DNA of 64,000 nt from JAHRAW01 sp965226545 (GTDB taxonomy: Bacteria; Pseudomonadota; Gammaproteobacteria; Arenicellales; Poriferihabitantaceae): positions 1,736,001 to 1,800,000 of the forward strand of contig OZ245364.1 in assembly GCA_965226545.1 (NCBI GenBank). Direction: 5' to 3'. A program made the position numbers and the translations under genes. A model generated the notes under the pieces. It was not told the origin of the DNA. It did not search any database and saw only the letters and a program-made list of their open reading frames with translations. Below are positions 7,829-17,414 of the stretch, piece after piece; the stretch's first letter is position 1; each line of letters starts with the position of its first letter.

Positions 7829-10800
7829 ATGAACACTTTATCGCCGCGCAACCGCGCCTCCGAAACCCCGTCGCCGAACAGCCGTCCGTGCGCGCGCCCA
7901 TTATCTCGCGCCTGCGGATTGCGGGTTGCGGCTTGGCTTGCATTGAGCGGTGCGTTGTTTATCGCCGCGCCGGCGAATGCGCAAGGCTTTGCTTTTAGCG
8001 GCACGGTCGACACGCAACATCAAGTTATCGAGAACGGCCCGCCGGTTGCCGTAACCTTGCCCGAAGCCACCGGCGGCACCGGTGCGGTGGCGTATACCTG
8101 CTCGTTCAGCCATGTCAGTTACTCCGCATCGCAATTCAACGATTGCCCCGCAGCGCGCGGCATCACTTTCGACCCAGGCACAAGCAGCACCCCGCCCACG
8201 CTCATCATCGATGCCATCACCCGTTACACCCGTTTCGCGACCAACGGTCTCCGCGAAGGCAATTACAATGTCACCATCACCGCCACCGATTCGGCGGCGA
8301 CGCCGCAGACGACTACTTTGGCATTTGTCGTGACGCTTTATAAGAGATTGGTAGTAAGTTCTGGCGCGACCGTAAGTGGAGTCGCCAACGGCTTGAATCT
8401 TCCCAGCGCTCCTTCCGGGGGTACTGCGACCGATGGCATGCCAATGGCGTACTTTCCGGGCGCCCCGGGAGTCAATACTCGGTTCCAAGACCGATATCGT
8501 TACCACTTGGACTTAAGCGGAATTGACCGCAGCGTTGAAGTGCAGACCTTTAAAGCCGATTTTCCTGACGTTTACGCCGGGTATTGGACTGCAGACGACC
8601 GCAACCTCTACACTTTTGTCATAAATTCGCCGGTGGCGGAACTCACCTTCACCCCCACCACCCGCAAACTTCAAGGCCGGTTCCATCAAGCGTTTAGCGG
8701 CAATCTTCCCTACTACGCTTATGACGCCGCCGGCGCAACTGCCCAAAATAACTTCAACCTCACCATCAACGCCGTTGCGCCGACGTTAGCCGCCATCAAT
8801 GATGTCGAATTCGCCGAAACCGACAGCCGTTCGCAAACCTTGCCGGCGGCAAGCGGCACCGCGCCAATTACTTATGCCGTATCCATTCCTTCGACAGCGG
8901 CGTCTTGGCTTAACGCCGACACCGCCCCTGCGGATAGCCCGCGGGTATTATCGATTACCGTCGGCACCGCCGCAGAAGGCAACAGCGCCGAAGTAACCTA
9001 CACCGCCACCAACAGCACAGGCACAGATATACGAGTGTTTGATGTCACCGTCACCGGTGCATTGGAGTTTTCGGATTATGACTCGCCCAATCTCACCTTC
9101 TTCAGCGGCAGCACGATGCCTTACACATTGCCGTTTGCGACCGGCGGCTCCGGCGGACCGTATACTTACGGCTACTCCGAATTACCCAACGGTGTGGGGT
9201 GGCTTTTAGACACCCGTGTCGCATCATTTAACCAAACTAATCACGTTGACGGCCCGATTCGACTGGCTCTTATCACCGGCGGCACCGCCGCCGCCACCAG
9301 CGGCGACTCGGTATCCATCAACTACACCGTCACCGACGCCACCGGTAGCATCGCCGAAACCTTCTCCGTCACCGTACTCGACCCATTGCGGTTGTCGGCA
9401 AGCACCATCTCTTTCGACCTCGGCTCCACTAAACAAGAAACCCTGCCCGCCGCCACCGGCGGTACTGAGGTGTATACCTATTCGTTATCCGGGCAGGATG
9501 ATGCCCTTTGGCTCGATGCGGATGTTAACGACGGCAGCATGCCGCCGACGCTGTCAATCACAACCGCCGCCACAGACGGCATCAGCGAAACCCTCACCTA
9601 CTCCGTCAGCAACGCCGTCGGTGCCGTGACCACAATATTCAATGTCGAAGTCAACGCCCTGCTCGGCATCACCGCCGACAACCTAACCTTCGTCGTCGAC
9701 GACTTCACCGCCCAAGCCCTGGACGCCGCCACTGGCGGCGATGGCGATTATACCTACGCATTAACCGGTGACTCGGGGTTAACTGCTTGGCTGACTGTCG
9801 ACCGTAGCGATGTCACCGTCGTGCCGACGTTGGCGATAACCAACACCGCCGCCGGCGGCGAAACCGCAACGCTCGTCTATTCCGTCACCGATGCCAGCGG
9901 GATGATAGAAATGGCAACATTCACCATCACAGTATTCACCCAAGTGAATTTGGGCGGCAATGTCTTCCTCACCTTCACCACCGGCGACGACACCGCCGAA
10001 ACCCTGGCGGCGGCAACCGGCGGCGGCGGTGCGCCCTATACTTATGGTTTGAACACCGTCCCCGATTGGCTGTTTGTCGACAGCGGAGACGGCACAACCC
10101 CGCCGACACTGTCGCTCAACATCATCGGCGCAAATGCCGCCGACGAAACGGATATGGTGACCCTGAATTATTCAGCGCAAACCGCCGTGCACACAATGAC
10201 CGTGACCGTCAACATCGAAGTAATCGATAAATTGGCGTTGGCACAGACGGCATTGCAATTCAACATCAACGATTTAACCCAAACAGAAACCTTGTCGGCG
10301 GCAACCGGCGGCAATAAAGGCCCGTTTACCTACACATTAACCGGCGCACCGTTGGGCGATTGGTTGCAACACACCAACAGCAGCACCCCCACCGCCGCCC
10401 CGATACTGCAATCGACCACAAGTTTTGCCAATAACGGCAACCTGACCTATATGGTGACAGACGCCACCGGCACCGCCTTGACATCTTTCGCAGTAACGGC
10501 GATTGATACGCTTGGGTTTAGCGGCGGCGAACCGGCGGATTTAACTTATACCGTCGGCGAAGACAACACCAAAGCCCTGCCGGCTGGCACGGGCGGCACG
10601 AGCCCTTACGCCTATTTGCTGGAAATCCCTGCATCCGATGCGACTTGGTTGCTGGCGGATACCCTCAGCGGCGCAACCCCGCCGATGCTGTCCATCGCCA
10701 CCGGCACCCCCGCCGCCGGCGACAGCGACTCGACCACCATCACCTACACCATCACCGACTCCGCCACGCCGACGCCGAACACCTTTGTCTCGCTTATCGA

Positions 10801-13800
10801 TGTTGGCGTAGAGACTGCGCCGGCATTCCCGGATGCGTATTCGCCGGTGTTTGTATTCACCGCCACCCAACCCAGTGAATTGACCTTTTTGCCGGTCACC
10901 GGCGGCGCACCGCCGATTGAATACACCTACGCCACCGGAGATGAAGGCTCCGACGCCTCGGATATCGTCGCCTGGATGAGCATCCCAGACCCGCGCAGCG
11001 ACGGCACGCCATTTGTCTCCGGCACCCCGCCGACATCACAGATTTCGGTGCACACCCCCGCCTTGGACGAAGATTCGTTTAACATCGAAATAATGGCGGA
11101 AGATTTCAACGGCGCCGAAGCCGGCAACGCCGGCATCCAAGCCTATGTCGTCGTGCGCCGCGCACCGCCGAAGCCCGATTTGCCGAGCGAATTGACAACC
11201 CTCGGCGCGAGTCCGCAACTTGTCGATGAGACGACGGTGGCGATGACTTTCACCGGGTTGCCGACCGACAGCGTACAAACCGTACAGGGCGAGAATGCTG
11301 TGGTGGCGGCGCCGAATAAAAGCGTATTGGCAACGCCGCTGACGCAGGAACTCATCATCAGCGTAATCAACGAAGACGGTTCGGCGGTGGCAACTTTCAG
11401 CAGCGTCTCGGCATTCGATGCCGGCGACACCAGCGACTACAGCGTCACCTCAGACGACACCCACAGCCAAACCGTATCGGCGAAATTCGTGCATGGCGGT
11501 TTAACCTTCTCCTCGCTCGGCTTCACCACCTACAGCGACACCACCGGCAACTATACCTACGCCCCGCAATTCGAAGTCGCCGGCACTTTCACCACCGCCG
11601 GCAAATACGTCTTCGACTTCAAAGCCACCGACAAAAACGGCAAGAGCGCGAGCAGCGATAGCGGGACGGTTACGATTGGCACCGGCGCGGGTTGGGATAA
11701 TGATGAGTACACCTTCGACACCATCACCTTGCCGGTTTACGAATTGGATGACGACGGGGCAATTACCTTGCCGACCATCGCCACCACTTTCCCGGCAGCC
11801 GTTGCCCAAGCCGACCCGAACAAAATGCTGAACTATGGCGCACTTGTTTGGGTGAACGACCCCGACCCAGCCGATGCCATCGACTTGCCGCTAAACTTGG
11901 GAATTGACTACACCCCCGGGGCTTTCACTAGCGGCGTTGCCGTGCCCATCGCCTTTACGCCGAACACCGGTCTGTTCACCGACGACGCTAACCGTGCCGA
12001 AATGGATGACTATATTTTCCGCGTGGAAGTGTCGGATGATGTCTGCCAGGCTTGCGACGCCATCACGCTAACCGTAAAGGTTGTTGAGAAGTCCCTTGCC
12101 GAAGCGCCGAGTTGGGACGGACATCCGGGATTTTATTTGGTCGAAGTCGACAGCCCGTCCACTTTGGTCGACCCCGCAACCAATGAACCGTATACGCAAG
12201 CCAACGGCGACTTTTTCATCGCCGAAGAGGGAGACGAAAACCCCGACCCGCGCTCGATTCCATTGGCGTTAACCCATACGCAAGACGAAGATTTAAAGGT
12301 CACCTCGGCCAATCCGTTTAAGGGGTTGGTCTACAGCGCGCTTACTTGGATTGACCCGGTCGCCGCAGACGCCGACAGCAACGGCTTGCCGGCGGTGTTG
12401 GGCATCGAATACACCGCCGCAACCCGCGCAAGCACCGATGCCGTGCCCATCAGTTTCACGGTCGATTCCGGCAACGCCAAATTTCAGGCGGCATGCGCGA
12501 ACGCCAATGCGAAAGAGTGCCCGTTCCGAGAAAGTTATGAATTCGAATTGTCGGCAACCGACATCGACGGCAACACCGCCATGTTGACCTTCACCGTCAA
12601 CCTGAGCGAGAACGAACTGCCGCCGCCGCGCTCCACCTTAACGCCGCCGCAAGGCAACTATTTCGAAATCAACCGCATTGTAATGTCGCAAATCGGCGAA
12701 GCCATCGTCAGTGACACCATCAACGTCATCACCGACCGTCTCGGCTCCGTGCGATTGCAACAAACCGATGCCGAACCGTATTTCGGCGTCGGCGGCGAAT
12801 CATCGCCGAGCAAAATCATCGCCAAAAACGCCAAAGGGCTGGTAGACGGCACAAAAACGCCGAAGCAACTGTTAAACGGCGCGCGTTTGGTGTTGCCGTT
12901 AATCGGCGAATATGGCGCACCGTTGCCGAGCGGAATGGCGTTTTGGATTAGCGCAAACCACAGCGATATGAGCGCGGATACCGACATCGTCAACTGGGAA
13001 GGCGATATGCGCAACATCTATTTCGGCGTGGACAGCACCGTTAGCCCGCGCGCGGTAATGGGCATGGCATTTAACCGCGCCAATGTCGAACTCGATTATG
13101 AAGATTTGCGCACCGCCCCGGAAACCGGCGAAGAAAAAGAATACGCCGGCATCGGCAAATACGAAATCGACTTAACCGGCATCAACCCGTATGTCAGTTG
13201 GCGACACGGCAAGGTCGATTTGTGGGTGACCCTTGGGCAAAGCGTAGGTGACCTCACCATCACCCGATTCGAAGACGACGACCCGGAAACGGTTGTCGAC
13301 GACAACGGCGTTAAAACCAATCTGCGCCTTAAAACCGCCGCCGCCGGCGGCACCGGATTATGGGCAACAGACGGCGATTCGCAACTGCGCGTGCGCGGTG
13401 AAGTGTTCACCTCGCGCATGGAAATAGACGCCGCCGAAACCAACCGCGGCAAAAGACTCGATAAAGAATACGACATCGGCACCGTCGCCCAAACCATAGA
13501 CGGCGGCTTGGTGCGGCTTGGCTTGGAATTGGTCAACCCCGACATCCTGCCGGGCGGGGCGCGAATGGAGCCGATGTATGAATTCGGCGCGAGATACGAT
13601 TATGGCGAATCCGAAGTCGGCGGCGGCATAGAAGCCGCGACCGGCTTGCGATTCAGCGGCGCAAAAAATCAAGTGAGCGGCATATTCCGCCTGCACGGCG
13701 TAACCTCGAGCGATGGCGCGTATGACGAATGGGGCGCGTATGCCCTGCTGCGCAACCGCGCCGGCGGCGATGGGCAAGGCTTATCGCTGGATTTACGCCC

Positions 13801-14104
13801 GTCGTACGGCGCGGATGACAGCATAGACCTGTGGCAAGCCGCCCTCGAAACCGCCACCCAAACCGCCCTCGACCCGTCGCAATACGCGATGCAAATCGCC
13901 GCGCGCATCGGCTACGGCATCACCGGCGGACGCGGCCTGCTCACCCCCTTCACCGAATGGACGCACCGCGATTACGACACCTATCGCCTCGGCGTCGATT
14001 GGTCACCGCACGACGATTTCACCTTGAACCTAATCGGCGAAACCGAGCAACTGCCAAGCGGCGACCAACAAAGCGTGTTGTTGCAAGGTACAATCAACTT
14101 CTAA
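7829..14104 (+). CDS. giant autotransporter-like adhesin, paralogue of 1447-6840
   Basis: This is a 2091-residue surface protein. Its long N-terminus ends in a hydrophobic core and an ANA site, giving a signal peptide cut near residue 51. About 1500 residues of Ig/cadherin-like repeats of roughly 85-95 residues follow, with recurring AATGG..PYTY, WL, LSI and TYTVTDATG elements. A helical linker (GEAIVSDTINVITDR, about residue 1620) and an autotransporter-type barrel come next, ending in GTINF with terminal Phe. AGAGGG lies 7 bases before the ATG. A strong terminator follows at 14158. Linker and barrel match the divergent adhesin, while the repeat regions differ in number and sequence. It is probably exported by Sec and anchored in the outer membrane; the binding partner is unknown. 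Confidence 0.82.
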   Translation: MNTLSPRNRASETPSPNSRPCARPLSRACGLRVAAWLALSGALFIAAPANAQGFAFSGTVDTQHQVIENGPPVAVTLPEATGGTGAVAYTCSFSHVSYSASQFNDCPAARGITFDPGTSSTPPTLIIDAITRYTRFATNGLREGNYNVTITATDSAATPQTTTLAFVVTLYKRLVVSSGATVSGVANGLNLPSAPSGGTATDGMPMAYFPGAPGVNTRFQDRYRYHLDLSGIDRSVEVQTFKADFPDVYAGYWTADDRNLYTFVINSPVAELTFTPTTRKLQGRFHQAFSGNLPYYAYDAAGATAQNNFNLTINAVAPTLAAINDVEFAETDSRSQTLPAASGTAPITYAVSIPSTAASWLNADTAPADSPRVLSITVGTAAEGNSAEVTYTATNSTGTDIRVFDVTVTGALEFSDYDSPNLTFFSGSTMPYTLPFATGGSGGPYTYGYSELPNGVGWLLDTRVASFNQTNHVDGPIRLALITGGTAAATSGDSVSINYTVTDATGSIAETFSVTVLDPLRLSASTISFDLGSTKQETLPAATGGTEVYTYSLSGQDDALWLDADVNDGSMPPTLSITTAATDGISETLTYSVSNAVGAVTTIFNVEVNALLGITADNLTFVVDDFTAQALDAATGGDGDYTYALTGDSGLTAWLTVDRSDVTVVPTLAITNTAAGGETATLVYSVTDASGMIEMATFTITVFTQVNLGGNVFLTFTTGDDTAETLAAATGGGGAPYTYGLNTVPDWLFVDSGDGTTPPTLSLNIIGANAADETDMVTLNYSAQTAVHTMTVTVNIEVIDKLALAQTALQFNINDLTQTETLSAATGGNKGPFTYTLTGAPLGDWLQHTNSSTPTAAPILQSTTSFANNGNLTYMVTDATGTALTSFAVTAIDTLGFSGGEPADLTYTVGEDNTKALPAGTGGTSPYAYLLEIPASDATWLLADTLSGATPPMLSIATGTPAAGDSDSTTITYTITDSATPTPNTFVSLIDVGVETAPAFPDAYSPVFVFTATQPSELTFLPVTGGAPPIEYTYATGDEGSDASDIVAWMSIPDPRSDGTPFVSGTPPTSQISVHTPALDEDSFNIEIMAEDFNGAEAGNAGIQAYVVVRRAPPKPDLPSELTTLGASPQLVDETTVAMTFTGLPTDSVQTVQGENAVVAAPNKSVLATPLTQELIISVINEDGSAVATFSSVSAFDAGDTSDYSVTSDDTHSQTVSAKFVHGGLTFSSLGFTTYSDTTGNYTYAPQFEVAGTFTTAGKYVFDFKATDKNGKSASSDSGTVTIGTGAGWDNDEYTFDTITLPVYELDDDGAITLPTIATTFPAAVAQADPNKMLNYGALVWVNDPDPADAIDLPLNLGIDYTPGAFTSGVAVPIAFTPNTGLFTDDANRAEMDDYIFRVEVSDDVCQACDAITLTVKVVEKSLAEAPSWDGHPGFYLVEVDSPSTLVDPATNEPYTQANGDFFIAEEGDENPDPRSIPLALTHTQDEDLKVTSANPFKGLVYSALTWIDPVAADADSNGLPAVLGIEYTAATRASTDAVPISFTVDSGNAKFQAACANANAKECPFRESYEFELSATDIDGNTAMLTFTVNLSENELPPPRSTLTPPQGNYFEINRIVMSQIGEAIVSDTINVITDRLGSVRLQQTDAEPYFGVGGESSPSKIIAKNAKGLVDGTKTPKQLLNGARLVLPLIGEYGAPLPSGMAFWISANHSDMSADTDIVNWEGDMRNIYFGVDSTVSPRAVMGMAFNRANVELDYEDLRTAPETGEEKEYAGIGKYEIDLTGINPYVSWRHGKVDLWVTLGQSVGDLTITRFEDDDPETVVDDNGVKTNLRLKTAAAGGTGLWATDGDSQLRVRGEVFTSRMEIDAAETNRGKRLDKEYDIGTVAQTIDGGLVRLGLELVNPDILPGGARMEPMYEFGARYDYGESEVGGGIEAATGLRFSGAKNQVSGIFRLHGVTSSDGAYDEWGAYALLRNRAGGDGQGLSLDLRPSYGADDSIDLWQAALETATQTALDPSQYAMQIAARIGYGITGGRGLLTPFTEWTHRDYDTYRLGVDWSPHDDFTLNLIGETEQLPSGDQQSVLLQGTINF

Positions 14105-14157
14105 CCCGGTCGCAACAAACCGGCAAACCGGTTACCCCGCTTTACCTTTTACCCTCC

Positions 14158-14189
14158 CCGCGCGACTCCCCGTCGCGCGGTTTTTTTTT
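14158..14189 (+). terminator. rho-independent terminator of the 7829-14104 gene
   Basis: A perfect 9-bp stem CCGCGCGAC/GTCGCGCGG with loop TCCCC is followed by nine T, 53 bases after the stop codon. Confidence 0.9.
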
Positions 14190-14353
14190 GCATTTTTTTG
14201 CCGCGGGCATCGCGCTTGCGAAGTTAACTTGCGAAGTTAACCGAAGTGACATATTAAAGTGACATCAAAAGTCACATATAAAGTTCACATACAAAGTCAC
14301 ATCAAACCAACACCACATAATCAAATAAAAAAATTGTCGGTTATCATCCCCCA

Positions 14354-16696
14354 ATGCACCCGTTACTCCCGCCCGCCCTGCCGTTCATTGTATTAATGCT
14401 CGCGCTGCTGTGCCGACAAGGCGCATTGCGCGGGGCGGCGTTGGGCTGCGCGACCGCGATTTTGGTCATCGCACTGCATAACGATTACGCATTGCATTGG
14501 GCGCATATCGCGCAAATCGATGCGCCAAGCGTGGCGATTGTCACCTTATCGGCGGCGTTGGTAATCATCCCCGGGCAAATCTTCAATGCCGCATTGCGCG
14601 ATTCCGGCGCGGTGGGTCAAATCGGCGCGCGCATCGCCGGCATGCAATTAACCCGCACCAAAATCGCCGCCATCATCGCGCTCGGCATCGCCCCAACCAT
14701 CGAATCAATGACCGGCTTCGGCGTATCACTGTTTTTCAGCGTGCCGGTATTCCTGCGCCTTTTCACCCCCCGCCGCGCGCTGCTGCTGGCATTGCTCAGC
14801 ATGAACATAATGCCCTGGGGAACACTCGGCTTCGCCACCATATTAGGCGCCCAAATCGCCGCACAACCAATGCAACCAATGGCACAACTAACCGCCGCCA
14901 TTAGCGCGGCGGTGTTTCCACTAATCGGCGTGCTGGTGTTTATCGTATGCCGCATGCGCGACGACGACGACAATGACAACGACAACAATCGAAACCCAAC
15001 CAAAACATTCCGCGAATTTTTATACCCACTGTCACTCGGCATCCTACTGTCCGCAACATTAATTCTCTACAACACCATCACCACCGCCGAAATCGCCGGC
15101 GTCTGCGCCGGCATAACGGTAACCGCCATCGCATTACTCGCCGAATCAAACGCCTTCACCAACGCATTCGCCACCACATTCATCGCCATATTCACCCGCC
15201 CGCTTCGCCTCCTTTCCCAAATCCGCCGCAACGAAACCGTTCCAAAGGAACCCCCCTCTTTCCGCAGAGCCAGACGCAAAACCACGCGCAAAGTCGGGCG
15301 TAGAATCGTATTCGAAGTCGCCGATACCCCCAAAAGCAAACGCACCATACGGGCGCAACTCATCGCCGTCATCCGCACAACCGCAACCAAAACCGCACGA
15401 ACATTTACGCGGACATCTGCGCATACTTTTATGCGGGCATTCACTCGCGCACCCGCATCCATTCGCGCAACCGCAAACAAAGCCGCCCACACTTTTGCGC
15501 GGACATCCGCCCGTACTTTTATGCGGACATTTACACGCGCAACCGCATCCATTCGCGCAACCGCAAATACAGTCGCAAACACAGTTGCGCGGACATTTAC
15601 GCGCGCACCCGCATTCACGCGCATCGCCGCAAACAAAATCGCACGGACATTTACGCGCACACCCGCATTCACGCGCAACGCCGCAAACAAAATCGCGCGG
15701 ACATTTACGCGCACCACCGCAAACAAAGTCGCGCGGGTTACGCGCACACCTGCATTCACTCGCAACGCCGCAAACAAAGCCGCCCACACTTTTACGCGGA
15801 CATCCGCCCGTACTTTTGTGCGGACATTTACACGCGCAACCGCATCCATCCGCGCAACCGCAAATACAGTCGCAAACACAGTTGCGCGGACATTTACGCG
15901 CACTCCCGCATTCACGCGCACCACCGCAAACAAAGCCGCCCACACCACCACCCGCCCACTTGCAGACACACTCGCCCAAACCCAACGCCCCGCAAACCCG
16001 ACGCGCCTTGCCCCCTTCATCCCCTATCTCGCCCTGCTAATCGCCGTCGCCGCCACCCGCATCCCGCCGATATACCAACCCCTGCAAAACCTCATCACCA
16101 TCGAACGCGCCGGGCTGCAATGGTTTGTGCTCACCAGCCCGGGCGTCTGCATCCTGCTCGCCCTGCTAATCGCCGCCGCGCACAAAAAACATCGCCTGCA
16201 ACCGCGCGCCATCAGCGAAGGCATCCGCCGCGCACTTTATCCATTGGGCGGCATTTTCCTATTCGGCATATTCGCGCAACTGCACAAAACCTCCGGCATC
16301 TTCGCCGATTTCACCGCGCGATTAATCCAACTCGACTCCGCACAAACCGCGCAAATCATCTTCATCGCCCCGCTGCTCGCAATGCTAAGCGGCTGGCTCA
16401 CCGGCTCCAATGTCGGCGGCAATGTTTTATTAATGACCCTACAAACCGAAACCGGCGCACACTTCGGCAACCCCCAACTCTTCGCCGCCCTACAAAACAG
16501 CGGCGCCGGACATTCGGTGTTCATCTCCCTGCCCATCATCCTGCTAACCCTCTCCATCGCCTCGGCACACACCCCCAAACTCGACACCCCCCAACAACGC
16601 CGCCACCAACAAACCTATTTGGTACGCCGAACTTTATATTGCGCACCACTGATTTACTTGGCAATAACGGCGGCGTTTTATTTCCAATTGAGGTGA
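14354..16696 (+). CDS. L-lactate permease (LctP)-family transporter with a large Arg-rich repeat insertion
   Basis: The 780-residue product has two hydrophobic halves. The N-terminal half (1-200) contains IESMTGFGVSLFFSVP, the signature of the LctP family, and the C-terminal half (550-780) contains GWLTGSNVGGN, which matches the second LctP signature. Such carriers import lactate or glycolate across the inner membrane. Between the halves, at about residues 295-552, is a hydrophilic insertion rich in Arg, Thr and Ala. It is built from an 18-residue unit of the type TFTRTPAFTRNAANKIAR and longer variants (about 15390-15950), and is not part of the family fold. By charge it should lie in the cytoplasm. 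No ribosome-binding site is seen before ATG 14354. The substrate is not proven. Confidence 0.75.
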   Translation: MHPLLPPALPFIVLMLALLCRQGALRGAALGCATAILVIALHNDYALHWAHIAQIDAPSVAIVTLSAALVIIPGQIFNAALRDSGAVGQIGARIAGMQLTRTKIAAIIALGIAPTIESMTGFGVSLFFSVPVFLRLFTPRRALLLALLSMNIMPWGTLGFATILGAQIAAQPMQPMAQLTAAISAAVFPLIGVLVFIVCRMRDDDDNDNDNNRNPTKTFREFLYPLSLGILLSATLILYNTITTAEIAGVCAGITVTAIALLAESNAFTNAFATTFIAIFTRPLRLLSQIRRNETVPKEPPSFRRARRKTTRKVGRRIVFEVADTPKSKRTIRAQLIAVIRTTATKTARTFTRTSAHTFMRAFTRAPASIRATANKAAHTFARTSARTFMRTFTRATASIRATANTVANTVARTFTRAPAFTRIAANKIARTFTRTPAFTRNAANKIARTFTRTTANKVARVTRTPAFTRNAANKAAHTFTRTSARTFVRTFTRATASIRATANTVANTVARTFTRTPAFTRTTANKAAHTTTRPLADTLAQTQRPANPTRLAPFIPYLALLIAVAATRIPPIYQPLQNLITIERAGLQWFVLTSPGVCILLALLIAAAHKKHRLQPRAISEGIRRALYPLGGIFLFGIFAQLHKTSGIFADFTARLIQLDSAQTAQIIFIAPLLAMLSGWLTGSNVGGNVLLMTLQTETGAHFGNPQLFAALQNSGAGHSVFISLPIILLTLSIASAHTPKLDTPQQRRHQQTYLVRRTLYCAPLIYLAITAAFYFQLR
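15390..15955 (+). repeat. in-frame 54-bp tandem array inside the permease gene
   Basis: Degenerate 54-bp units beginning ACATTTACGCGCGCACCC, and longer compound units, recur about ten times without breaking the frame. The antisense frames are also open through the whole array. Confidence 0.8.
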
Positions 16697-16714
16697 GATG
16701 GTTTTATATTTCGC

Positions 16715-17335
16715 CAACAACGTCGACCGTGTCAAACTCGGCAACACTGCAACGCGCCATTAATAGTTCGACCAACAACATCGACCATGTCAAACGCGGC
16801 AACATTGCAATGCGCCATTAATAGTTCGACCAACAACATCGACCGTGCCAAACGCGGCAACATTGCAATGCGCTATTAATAAGTTCGACCGCCAACATCG
16901 ACCGCGTCAAACGCGGCAACATTGCAATGCGCTATTTACAGTGCGACCAATAACATCGACCGTGTCCAACTCGGCAACATTGCAACGCGCTATTAATAGT
17001 TCGCCCAACAACATCGACCGTGTCAAACGTGACAACATCGCAACGCGCCATTAATAGTTCAGCCAACAACATCGACCGTGTCAAACGCGGCAACATTGCA
17101 ATGCGCTATTTACAGTGCAACCAACAACATCGACCGTGTCAAACGCGACAACATTGCAATACGCTATTAATAGTTCGACCGACAACGTCGACCGTGGCAA
17201 ACGCGACAACATTGCAACGCGCCATTAATAGTTCGACCAACAACATCGACCGTGTTAAACGCGACAACATTGCAATTCGCTATTTACAATTCGACCAACA
17301 ACATCGACCGCGCCAAACACGACAACACCGTCGCC
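16715..17335 (+). repeat. 58-bp intergenic minisatellite, 10 full units plus a partial one
   Basis: Units begin CAACAACATCGACCGTG and contain a GGCAACATTGCAATGCGC segment followed by ATTAATAGTTCGAC or TTTACAGTGCGAC variants. All are 58 bp except the third, which is 59 bp. Units are directly adjacent with no unique spacer, so this is not a CRISPR array. The period is not a multiple of three, so it is not a coding repeat. It fills the gap between the permease and the M24 peptidase genes. Confidence 0.9.
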
Positions 17336-17414
17336 CGCGGCATTACGGTTGCAAACAACGCACAATGCGCAACATAATGCGGCGGGTGGATGGTTTGCAT
17401 AATCGATTAAGCAA

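Noticed and set aside
7350..7832. 160-codon ORF before the adhesin gene
   Set aside because: It crosses a strong terminator, overlaps the adhesin start and has Phe/Arg-rich unstructured composition.
15067..16020. Antisense 317- and 279-codon ORFs over the permease
   Set aside because: Repeat shadows; the + strand has both LctP signatures in one frame.
16715..17335. CRISPR array
   Set aside because: The 58-bp units are contiguous with no unique spacers and no cas genes are nearby, so it is a minisatellite.
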